Shown piece by piece: positions 1-7,461 of a stretch of DNA of 64,000 bases. The stretch lies in assembly GCA_016715425.1 (NCBI GenBank), contig JADKAC010000005.1:1116001-1180000 (forward strand), written 5' to 3'. Below the pieces are notes generated by a model. That model was not told the origin of the DNA. It did no database searches and was given only the letters and a program-made list of their open reading frames with translations. Position 1 is the first letter of the stretch; every line of letters starts with the position of its first letter. The DNA is from Bacteroidota bacterium. GTDB taxonomy: Bacteria; Bacteroidota; Bacteroidia; Chitinophagales; BACL12. A program made the position numbers and the translations under genes.

Positions 1-615
1 AAACCCGGTGATTTTGTGTTGGTATGGGGAGCCGCTGGAGGATTAGGTTCAATGGCTACACAAATAATAAAAAATGCAGGAGCAATTCCAATCGGAGTAG
101 TTAATTCTGATGAAAAAAAATTGTATTGTGAAAAGATGGATGTATCCACTTTAAAAAGATCAGATTATAATCATTGGGGTGCATTATTATCTGCTGATCT
201 AAAACCAGATCATCAGGAAAATTGGAGGACAAATGTAAAACCATTTGTAAAGGACCTATTAAAGCTTACAGGTAATCGTTATCCAAAAATTGTATTAGAA
301 CATTCAGGAGAAGATACGTTTGCAACTTCATTATATGTTTGCGATCGAGAAGGTATGGTAGTTACCTGTGCCGGCACTTCAGGATATTTAGGTTCTTTCG
401 ATCTCAGATATTTATGGCTGTACAACAAAAGAATTCAGGGTTCACATTATGCAAACCGTGAAGAGTGTTTTCGTTTAAATGAACTCGTAACTAATAAAAA
501 AATAAATCCTGTTTTATCCGGTCACACATCCTTTGCCGCATTGCCATCTGCTTTGCAGGATATGCTTGAAAATAAACTACAACCGGGAAGTATGGCTATT
601 AGAATTGGTCATTAA
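1..615 (+). CDS. Crotonyl-CoA carboxylase/reductase-like enzyme, C-terminal part
   Basis: The reading frame is open from base 1, so the 5' end lies outside the window; about 204 residues are visible. It begins inside the NAD(P)-binding domain of a medium-chain dehydrogenase (VWGAAGGLGSMA nucleotide loop). Two stretches are typical of crotonyl-CoA carboxylase/reductases and not of ordinary quinone reductases: a DYNHWG segment after the Rossmann core, and KRIQGSHYAN near the C-terminus, whose histidine corresponds, as I recall, to the CO2-pocket histidine. Family enzymes reduce 2-enoyl-CoAs with NADPH and usually carboxylate them to alkylmalonyl-CoA. The next two genes would make cinnamoyl-CoA, so an aromatic enoyl-CoA substrate is a reasonable inference. 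Plain enoyl-CoA reduction cannot be excluded because the N-terminal half is missing. Confidence 0.75.
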   Translation, partial: KPGDFVLVWGAAGGLGSMATQIIKNAGAIPIGVVNSDEKKLYCEKMDVSTLKRSDYNHWGALLSADLKPDHQENWRTNVKPFVKDLLKLTGNRYPKIVLEHSGEDTFATSLYVCDREGMVVTCAGTSGYLGSFDLRYLWLYNKRIQGSHYANREECFRLNELVTNKKINPVLSGHTSFAALPSALQDMLENKLQPGSMAIRIGH

Positions 616-718
616 TGGTGTGTATACTCGATTGGAGTTTTCAAAAGAAACATAAATTATTGTTCTTTATAACAAAATCTTTTTAGATTGCATATGAAAC
701 ACAAAATGGCATTTCCAA

Positions 719-2410
719 ATGAGAACTCAAACCCAAAAGAAAAAGGATTTATTGGCTTCTGATTGTATTGAAATTAATGGTGATAAAATATCCATTGATG
801 AAATAGTTTTAATTGCAAATAATAAATGTGAATTAAAACTCACCGGTGATAAAAAAATAATTGATAAAATAAATGAGAGCCATCATTTTATTCAAAAGTT
901 ATCTATTGAGAATAAAGCCATTTATGGTGTAAATACCGGCTTTGGCGGAATGGCAAAACATATTTTAAGTCATGAGGAAACACAAACACTTCAGGATAAT
1001 CTTATTTATTTTTTAAAGACAGGAACGGGCGAATATTTACCTGATAAATATGTGCGTGGTGCTATGATTATCTTATGCAATGCATTAATAAAAGGTGCAT
1101 CCGGAATTCGTTTTGCAATTATTGAACGCTATGTTTTCTTCTTAAATAATAACATCGTTCCACGAGTGCATGAGTTAGGTTCTATTGGTGCAAGTGGTGA
1201 CCTTGTTCCGCTTTCATATATAGCAGGAGCCATTACTGAAAAAGGGGAATGTTTTAAAGTATTACATAATAACATTGAAAAATCTGGTGAATCCATTTGC
1301 AATGAATATAATTTAGAACCTATTCAACTTCAACCAAAGGAAGGATTGGCATTGGTAAATAGTACGGCTATGCTCACTGCAATTGCCGCATGTAATTTAA
1401 AAGAATTAAAAACACTATTTGCTTTGACATTGCAAGTGCATGCAATGATGTTGCAGTCATTAATTGCATCCACTCAACCCTTTGAAGATTTTATTCATCA
1501 GCAAAAACCTCATGAGGGTCAAATATTTATAGCGAAAACAGTAAGACATTTATTAAAAGGATCTTCACTTGTTCGGAAAAATGATGAATTAATAGCAGGA
1601 GAATCCAGATTATATCAGGACAGATATTCTATCAGATGTATTCCGCAATTTTTAGGACCTGTTGCTGATGGAATTAAAACTATAAATAAGCAAATTGAAA
1701 TAGAAGCTAACTCAGTTACGGATAATCCATTAATTGATATGGATAATTTTCAATTGATTCATGGTGGTAATTTTTTAGGAGAATATATTGCTATTGCCAT
1801 GGATCAGATACGTCAATATGTAGGATTAATTTCTAAACATTTAGATGCACAAATTGCGATGTTGGTGATGCCTGAATTTAATTCGGGACTTCCTTCTTCT
1901 TTAACAGGAAATAGCACAAACCAAATTAATATGGGTTTAAAAGGATTGCAGATAACTGCAAATTCTATTATGCCCATGTTATTGTTTTATGGAAATAGTA
2001 TTGCCGATAAATTTCCAACACATGCAGAACAATTTAATCAGAATATAAATAGTCAGGGATTTAATTCTGCATTACTTACTGCTAAATCAATTGACTTGTT
2101 TAGAAAATATATTTCTATCTCATTAATATTTGCAGTGCAGGCTGTTGATCTTCGTGTGAGAAAAATGGATCAGGATTTTATTGTGGAAGAACATTTATCT
2201 CCAGAAACTTATAAGGTTTATAAAGCAATAATGCAGATTTGCGGCAAACCTGAAAATGGGAAATATCCTTTTGTATTTAATGATAATGATCATCCTTTGG
2301 ATGATTATATTAAAAGAATTGAAAAGGATATTAATGATAACGGATTGCTTGAAGAAGCATGTGCTGACATATTAATAAATGTAGAACATTTTATAAGAAA
2401 ATCTGAGTAG
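719..2410 (+). CDS. Phenylalanine ammonia-lyase (MIO-type aromatic amino acid lyase)
   Basis: This 563-residue protein is close in length and sequence to cyanobacterial-type PALs. The MIO prosthetic group forms from Ala158-Ser159-Gly160 in GSIGASGD. The catalytic tyrosine is Tyr69 in IYGVNTGFGGM. The substrate-selectivity pair is Phe98-Leu99 (YFLKTG), as in PALs; tyrosine lyases carry His at this place and histidine lyases a different pair. C-terminal motifs such as GNSIADKFPTHAEQFNQNINSQG are shared with cyanobacterial PAL. Predicted reaction: L-phenylalanine to trans-cinnamate plus ammonia, in the cytoplasm. The ligase gene starts 2 bases after the stop codon and a CCR-like gene lies 103 bases upstream, so the three genes probably form one pathway. 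I rate PAL well above HAL or TAL. Confidence 0.85.
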   Translation: MRTQTQKKKDLLASDCIEINGDKISIDEIVLIANNKCELKLTGDKKIIDKINESHHFIQKLSIENKAIYGVNTGFGGMAKHILSHEETQTLQDNLIYFLKTGTGEYLPDKYVRGAMIILCNALIKGASGIRFAIIERYVFFLNNNIVPRVHELGSIGASGDLVPLSYIAGAITEKGECFKVLHNNIEKSGESICNEYNLEPIQLQPKEGLALVNSTAMLTAIAACNLKELKTLFALTLQVHAMMLQSLIASTQPFEDFIHQQKPHEGQIFIAKTVRHLLKGSSLVRKNDELIAGESRLYQDRYSIRCIPQFLGPVADGIKTINKQIEIEANSVTDNPLIDMDNFQLIHGGNFLGEYIAIAMDQIRQYVGLISKHLDAQIAMLVMPEFNSGLPSSLTGNSTNQINMGLKGLQITANSIMPMLLFYGNSIADKFPTHAEQFNQNINSQGFNSALLTAKSIDLFRKYISISLIFAVQAVDLRVRKMDQDFIVEEHLSPETYKVYKAIMQICGKPENGKYPFVFNDNDHPLDDYIKRIEKDINDNGLLEEACADILINVEHFIRKSE

Positions 2411-2412
2411 TT

Positions 2413-3915
2413 ATGAATGTAAGTAATTATTTAAGAGAAAAAGCGAAATCGTTTCCTGATAATGTTTTTATTAATGACCTTGAAAAAGATTTTACTTTTT
2501 CCGAAATAGAGAATCTTGCAAATTGTTTTGCAAATTTTCTTCGTCGAAAAAATATAAATAAAGGAGATCGTGTTGTTCTTCAACTTTATAATTCCATTGA
2601 TTTTGTAATTATTTATAATGCAATAATCCGGTTGGGTGCAATTGTAGTCCCTATCGGTGTTACATTAACTTCCAGAGAAATAAACGCTATTTTAAATGAC
2701 TGCGATCCACAATTATTTATTCGTCATAAAGCATTACATGCCCAACAGGAAATAGAATTTAATAATGAAACGATTGTGCTGGATGAAATGGAAATGTGTA
2801 CTTCAAGATCATTCATTATCAGCAAGCAATTTTCTCAAACATTCGATATAGTTGATTTGTATGCCGATGACCCGTTAGGTATTTTATATACATCGGGAAC
2901 CACCGGACAAGCGAAAGGAATTTTATTGTCGCACGGTAATATTGAAACTAATATGAAAGCTGCTCAGGAATGTTATCAGTCCAATATCCACGACAGTACA
3001 ATTTTATTTCTACCCTTCTCACATTGTTTTGGATTAAATGCAATCCTAAATTGCATGACTTATAGTGGCACTTCTATAGTTATTATGCGCAGATTTAATT
3101 TGAATCAATTATATCAAATACTACATGATAAAAATATCACTCTGTTTTTTGCTGTTCCTTTTGTGTATAATTTGTTGCTAAAGAATTTATCCGATGATAC
3201 CTTATTTGATAGGACTGCTTATTTCTTTTCTGCTGCTTCTAAGCTTGCTTTGGAAACAGAAAAAAGTTGGTTAACAAGATTTGCACGACCAATATTTCAA
3301 GGTTATGGTTTAACAGAAACTTCTCCCTTTGCCACTTATGTGCCCAGGCATAATTATATGCAAGGCTCTGTAGGTATTCCAGTAAATAACGTTGAAATTA
3401 AAATAGTAGATGATAAAAGAATTACTGTTCAGGAAAACACTATAGGTGAAATTGCTATTAAAGGACCCAATATAATGTTAGGATATTTTAATCAACCCAC
3501 ACTTACAAATAGTGTAAAAGAAGATGGTTGGTTTTATTCCGGTGATGTGGGTTTTTTAAATAATGAAAATCATTTGTTTATTGTAGATAGAATTAAAGAC
3601 ATGATTATTGTGAAAGGAGAAAATGTATATCCGAGTGAAGTGGAAAATGTAATATTAGAATTGCCAATTATTGAAGAAGTTGCAGTGTATGGAATTATGG
3701 ATGATCATCATGAAGAAGTAGTAAAAGCAAGAATAGTGTTAAAAGCAGATGTGAATAATCAGGAAGAATTTATATTACAACATTGTAAAAAGAATCTCGC
3801 CAATTTTAAAGTCCCTCAGCATATTAGTTTTGTAGAATCACTTCAGAAAAGTCCCTCCGGCAAAATATTGAAAAAGTTAATGCGGGAAGAAGATTTACTG
3901 CAATCGCAATCATAA
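2413..3915 (+). CDS. Acyl-CoA synthetase (AMP-forming), probable cinnamate/aryl-acid CoA ligase
   Basis: A 500-residue ANL-superfamily adenylating enzyme. Visible core motifs are the phosphate loop YTSGTTGQAKG at residues 159-169, GYGLTETSP, the hinge region with YSGDVG and DRIKDMIIVKGENVYPSEVE, and the C-terminal catalytic lysine in SPSGKILKK. The family activates carboxylic acids with ATP and CoA. It starts 2 bases after the PAL gene and is certainly cotranscribed with it, so cinnamate is the most likely substrate; the acid itself cannot be read from the sequence. Length and architecture match 4-coumarate/medium-chain acyl-CoA ligases, with no carrier protein or condensation domain attached. 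Confidence 0.85.
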   Translation: MNVSNYLREKAKSFPDNVFINDLEKDFTFSEIENLANCFANFLRRKNINKGDRVVLQLYNSIDFVIIYNAIIRLGAIVVPIGVTLTSREINAILNDCDPQLFIRHKALHAQQEIEFNNETIVLDEMEMCTSRSFIISKQFSQTFDIVDLYADDPLGILYTSGTTGQAKGILLSHGNIETNMKAAQECYQSNIHDSTILFLPFSHCFGLNAILNCMTYSGTSIVIMRRFNLNQLYQILHDKNITLFFAVPFVYNLLLKNLSDDTLFDRTAYFFSAASKLALETEKSWLTRFARPIFQGYGLTETSPFATYVPRHNYMQGSVGIPVNNVEIKIVDDKRITVQENTIGEIAIKGPNIMLGYFNQPTLTNSVKEDGWFYSGDVGFLNNENHLFIVDRIKDMIIVKGENVYPSEVENVILELPIIEEVAVYGIMDDHHEEVVKARIVLKADVNNQEEFILQHCKKNLANFKVPQHISFVESLQKSPSGKILKKLMREEDLLQSQS

Positions 3916-3966
3916 AAAATAAATATAAGGTAAGATTTTTTTGGTGATGAATATTGTTTTCTAATA

Positions 3967-4906
3967 TCAAATCACTCCCCTCTTGTGAAGTTGTATTCTC
4001 AATGCACTGCTAAATTTTTTTGCACCAAGAATATTCAGATGAATAGTATCTTTCCAGAGCTCGTCTGTATAGCCGGCAGCATCAATATAGATAAAGACTA
4101 CGTTTTCTAATTCCTTTTCCAAATAATTAAAATAGGTCAGCATCTCTTCAAAATTATCTACAGTTTTTTTTGCGCTGCTATGATAAGGACTAACTACAAA
4201 TACGAATTTTCTTTCGGGATGACTCTCTATCATCTTTATTAATCTATTATGCGCCTCGAGGTCAATTTCAAAATGTAATTTTTTTGATTCTCGTACTGTA
4301 ATTCTTTTTTGCAAAGATTTAGTGGACGACACTTTTGTATCAAAGACACCACCTTTTAAATACAAAGTATTTTCAGACTTATTATTGGATTCTATTACTG
4401 GTCTTAAATAATCCGTATAAAATCCAAAATAACGCAATCCCGGAATTTGTTGATAATTATTGTAACGGTCATTTGCTTTTAAAAAATCTTTTATTGTATC
4501 ATACTTATTTATAAATGGAATATAAGTGGCGATATTAATATTTTCCTGAGCATCGTGCTGAAAAAAATCGTGATGCACATCAATAATTATTGGAGTTATT
4601 TTATGCTTTTGTAATTCCGGTTGTAATAATAATTCTATCACTTTAAAACTTGCACTTGGCATTCCATAATTATAAAAATTGGAACCAAGAGAATCGCAGT
4701 AATACGCTTTTTCTGCACGAGAACTTCCATAGATTGGTATCTCCTGCAGGATGTGTTTCATAGAATAATCGTTGGATTTTATTGGATGTACTATTTGGAA
4801 AACTAACAGTATAATATTTAGTAAAAATAAAATCCGCACATAGAGAAATGGATATCAAAAAAAGAAAAATGAAAAAGATAAATTTAATGATGCCATGTTT
4901 AGTCAT
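3967..4906 (-). pseudogene. Membrane-anchored SGNH/AlgX-like protein, frameshifted
   Basis: Two overlapping minus-strand frames together look like one gene. The first starts with ATG at 4904-4906 and gives a signal-anchor (IKFIFFIFLFLISISLCADF) followed by a short linker. The second carries the body: IYGSSRAEKAY resembles block I of SGNH-like hydrolases, and DTIHLNILGAKKFS resembles the Asp-His block near the C-terminus. A frame change near 4741-4750 (one extra G in CCTGCAGGAG) would join them as ...ETHPA-EIPIYGSSRAE... The second frame alone would have to start at a GTG (4839), giving a fortuitous hydrophobic N-terminus. Family members often act on cell-surface polysaccharide acyl groups; the function here is unknown. 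The indel may be real or an assembly error. Confidence 0.6.
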
Positions 4907-4941
4907 GGAATAAATTTAAGGGAATTATTACAGGTTTTATT

Positions 4942-5140
4942 GCAAAGAGCTATACCTAATAATGCAAAGGGCTATACCCATTATTGCAATGGGCTCCACC
5001 CTTTGCAAATGTATTTCGCCACTTCGTGGCTTGGAGTAGGTTGGTGGCCCTCAGCCCTGAAAGGGCGTAATATAATACCCGAGTGGTGCAGCCCTCGGCC
5101 CTAATCGAGATTCAGCCTTCGGCCGTAAGTATAAATCTCA
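4942..5140. repeat. 22-bp tandem repeat (x3) and palindromes beside a transposase gene
   Basis: Positions 4942-5007 hold three consecutive 22-bp units beginning GCAAAGAGC, GCAAAGGGC and GCAATGGGC. The last ends CCCTTTGCA, which pairs with GCAAAGGG of the middle unit. Further short GC-rich inverted repeats follow to about 5140 (GCCCTCAGCCCTGAAAGGGC; CTTCGGCCG). They lie at the 3' end of the IS200-like transposase gene. REP-like palindromes next to such transposases are a known arrangement, and I infer that relation here. Confidence 0.55.
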
Positions 5141-5149
5141 ACACTATAA

Positions 5150-5602
5150 TTAATCCCAAACATACCTCTCATCATATTCTACATTATACTTTTTTAGAAA
5201 GGCACGATATTCATCTTGAAAATCTTTTTTCCGGTGATGTTCATGCTGATTTGCTATGTATGCTATTACTCTATCTACCTCAGAAGGGTTTACGGAAAAA
5301 GCACCATAGCCATCTTGCCAATAAAAGTTTTCATAAGCTTCACCTTTTATTTTTATCCATTTTGATGAATGTGATTTTCCTATTTCCAGCAGTTTCATCA
5401 ATGCTATTTTTTTTGAAAGCATACAAAGAATATGTACATGGTTAGTATATCCTCCTACTTTTAGAGGTTGACATTCTAATTCGTTACAAATTCCTCCTAA
5501 GTAAGCATGCAGTTCTTCTTCCACTGGAGAGTATATTAGCTCCTCTCTATATTTTGTGCTGAATACAATGTGGAGATAATTTTTTACAAGTGATTGTCCA
5601 AT
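5150..5602 (-). pseudogene. IS200/REP-associated Y1 transposase with ATT in place of the start codon
   Basis: The frame encodes the Y1 (HUH) transposase fold. It has an N-terminal VKNYLHIVFSTKYRE strand, the metal-binding HVH in YTNHVHILCM, and the catalytic tyrosine in WQDGYGAFSV. The family normally starts MGQSLV-NY-HIVFSTK. Here GQSLVKNYLHIVFSTK is intact, but the codon before it is ATT (5600-5602) rather than ATG, and there is no other ATG before the upstream stop. A GTG at 5522-5524 would give 124 residues lacking the first strand. The gene is therefore probably inactivated, or expressed poorly from a rare ATT start. Such proteins nick and rejoin ssDNA at palindromic ends. Confidence 0.75.
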
Positions 5603-5690
5603 ATCTGTTTTATTTTTTTTGAATGATTTTATATTTTATATTTCTACAATTGCGCTCTTTTAAAAACTATTTTCAAAACAAGTTTTTTTT

Positions 5691-6065
5691 TTAAAGCACA
5701 ATAAATTCTATTGTCTTGTCAATATGATTTTGTTGAATTATTCCACTTACATATTCTATATTTTTTCCAAAATTATATTTATCAATATAAGCTTGATTTA
5801 TACTTGTTGTCAATGCATTCATATCATTTGGAATCGCTGCTTGAATGTTATAAATAGTTTCTCCGCATTTTATTTGTCCAAAGGGATCTAACAAAAATGT
5901 ATTGTACCAACTTCTTTCTGCAAAACCCCACGACCTTGCAAAAATTCTGTTATCTACCACAACCATCCATATTTCTAAAAAAGTAGTTCGCTCCTTCCCT
6001 GCTTTAATTTCAGTATAGTTATTTGTCTTTATAAAATTTAAAGCTTGTTGCGTGTTTGATTCCAT
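5691..6065 (-). CDS. DUF2255 family protein
   Basis: A 124-residue cytoplasmic protein. The pattern FLEIWMVVVDNRIFARSW followed by WYNTFLLDPFGQIKCGE matches DUF2255, small proteins that resemble the split-barrel of F420/flavin-dependent nitroreductases. No membrane segment or signal peptide is present. It stands alone, with about 230 bases of non-coding sequence on its 5' side that includes a degenerate copy of hairpin A near 6257-6290. Biochemical function is unknown. The ATG at 6063-6065 fits the domain start. Confidence 0.6.
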   Translation of the reverse strand: MESNTQQALNFIKTNNYTEIKAGKERTTFLEIWMVVVDNRIFARSWGFAERSWYNTFLLDPFGQIKCGETIYNIQAAIPNDMNALTTSINQAYIDKYNFGKNIEYVSGIIQQNHIDKTIEFIVL

Positions 6066-6256
6066 CTTAAATGGTTTTAAATGTTTGTGTAGTTTATAAT
6101 AACCGTAGATTTCCTTTTGTGAAATTAATATTAAGATAAAATAATATTAGGATTCTATCCGAAGATTCCCAAAACCAAACACAGATTTATGCATTTTGAG
6201 GAACATGCATGCACCTTGGAAGAACATGGTGGAAATGATAAGTAATGGTTTATTTC

Positions 6257-6290
6257 TCCCAGAGTTCCCTTCGGGTAACAGTCCTGCGAA
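6257..6290. repeat. Degenerate copy of hairpin A (GTTCCCTTCGGGTAAC core)
   Basis: The core AGAGTTCCCTTCGGGTAAC recurs at 16042, 18224, 22541 and 33682. In this copy the outer stem arms no longer pair well. It lies just beyond the stop codon of the GNAT toxin gene and may mark its 3' end. Confidence 0.5.
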
Positions 6291-6299
6291 TTAATATTT

Positions 6300-6794
6300 T
6301 TATTCTGATTTAAATAATTCAAAAAGTGTTTTCATTGCAATGAACATCTTCCCACTATCAGGGAGCTTAATAAAATTATATTTTTTATAAAACCCTTCTG
6401 CATCTTCGTCAATTGGATCAACCACTACAGCAAACGAACCAATTTTATATGAATTTTCAAAGCTTCGTTTTAATGCATCTATAAGTAAAATTTTACCCAT
6501 TCCTTGTCCCTGATATTTACTATCTGTTGCTAATCTGCCTAGCAAAGTAGTAGGTATTGAAATATAAGAAATAGGGATTTTTTTTTGAATTTGTTCAGGA
6601 AAGTAACTTAGTGGAATACTGTAATTTGAAAGTGTATAAAATCCTTGAATATTTTTATTTTCTGATAATACAAAACAAGCCGACAATTTTCTTTTTACAT
6701 CTTGTCCGGCTTGATACTTTAAATAGTTATTTAGCAGCTCCTTGCCGCAATCAAAATTGTTTCGATTGTGGCTCTTATCCAATAGTTCAATCAT
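6300..6794 (-). CDS. GNAT-family toxin of a TacA/TacT-type toxin-antitoxin module
   Basis: A 164-residue GNAT acetyltransferase read from ATG 6792-6794 (MIELLDKSHN). An earlier in-frame start would overlap the antitoxin gene. It has the compact toxin layout: an N-terminal FDCGKELLNNYLKYQAGQD region and the acetyl-CoA pyrophosphate loop in ATDSKYQGQGMGKILL. A C-terminal AVVVDPIDEDAEGFYKKYNF segment holds the usual FYkkyGF-type strand-helix. Characterised homologues (TacT, AtaT) acetylate aminoacyl-tRNA and block translation. The start lies 4 bases from the stop of the DUF1778 gene, so the pair is one operon that the antitoxin presumably autoregulates. Confidence 0.85.
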   Translation of the reverse strand: MIELLDKSHNRNNFDCGKELLNNYLKYQAGQDVKRKLSACFVLSENKNIQGFYTLSNYSIPLSYFPEQIQKKIPISYISIPTTLLGRLATDSKYQGQGMGKILLIDALKRSFENSYKIGSFAVVVDPIDEDAEGFYKKYNFIKLPDSGKMFIAMKTLFELFKSE

Positions 6795-6798
6795 TATT

Positions 6799-7086
6799 TT
6801 ATTTAGACTTAGAAACAAATACATTATAATCATCTAATGCTTTTCTTAAAACTTTTGATGGTTTATTTGGATTTGTAATTGCATCAAAAAAAATTTTACT
6901 ATCTTTTTTACTGGCAATTATAATTTCCTTTTCTTTAATTATTTCATTTGCCTTTTCTTGAACTGATTGGATAATAAATTCAGTTAGACTTCTAAAACCA
7001 CCTAAATATGCAGCTTTTTCAAATAATTCTTTTTGTTCTCTGGAAAGTCTTGCATCAAAACGTGTCTTATCTTTTGTTGTACTCAT
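6799..7086 (-). CDS. DUF1778 (TacA-like) antitoxin
   Basis: 95 residues from ATG 7084-7086 (MSTTKDKTRFDARLS). The N-terminal RFDARLSREQKELFEKAA...LTEFIIQSV segment is a ribbon-helix-helix DNA-binding domain typical of DUF1778. The C-terminal tail (KIFFDAITNPNKPSKVLRKALDDY) is the toxin-binding region with the family's F-x-x-A-hydrophobic-NPP-like element. The gene precedes its GNAT partner, as expected. A 14-codon in-frame upstream extension is rejected because it is not part of the domain and crosses into the likely promoter. Confidence 0.85.
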   Translation of the reverse strand: MSTTKDKTRFDARLSREQKELFEKAAYLGGFRSLTEFIIQSVQEKANEIIKEKEIIIASKKDSKIFFDAITNPNKPSKVLRKALDDYNVFVSKSK

Positions 7087-7461
7087 AATTTTAAAATTTA
7101 AACAAATGTACGGAATATAAGCGTACAAGTTTCAAGAGTGAACCTTAATCTCTTGGATGTTCATTTCTCAATTTTCCAAAATAATTTCCCATTAAAAACT
7201 CCAGTCGTTTACATCATTGTGTTTGAATAAAGTACTCTGCGTATTATTTAAATTGTTTGCCTACTGAATTCTGTTTTTGCAGCATGTTATTTTTTAGCAC
7301 AATGTTGATGCTTGCAAATAATTATTTGAAAAATCATATTAAAATATTTTGCAAGACTTTTCTAATTTGAATAGAAAGAAAAGTTTGTAACCTTTCTTAT
7401 ACCCATAGTCTCCAATAAGTATATGTTCGAAACAATTTTTTTACACTTATAAATTTTTAAT
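7087..7461. other. Intergenic region between divergent units
   Basis: 375 bases without a plausible gene. It must contain the promoter of the antitoxin/toxin pair on the minus strand and that of the T9SS-exported protein gene on the plus strand. I see no convincing hairpin or operator and no clear full -33/-7 promoter pair. Confidence 0.5.

Noticed and set aside
3967..4839. SGNH-like gene as an intact 290-residue protein
   Set aside because: The start would be GTG with no further support, and the upstream ATG frame supplies the expected signal-anchor; a frameshifted single gene explains both frames.
4895..5104. Plus-strand 69-codon ORF
   Set aside because: Lies over the 22-bp tandem repeat and palindromes; not protein-like.
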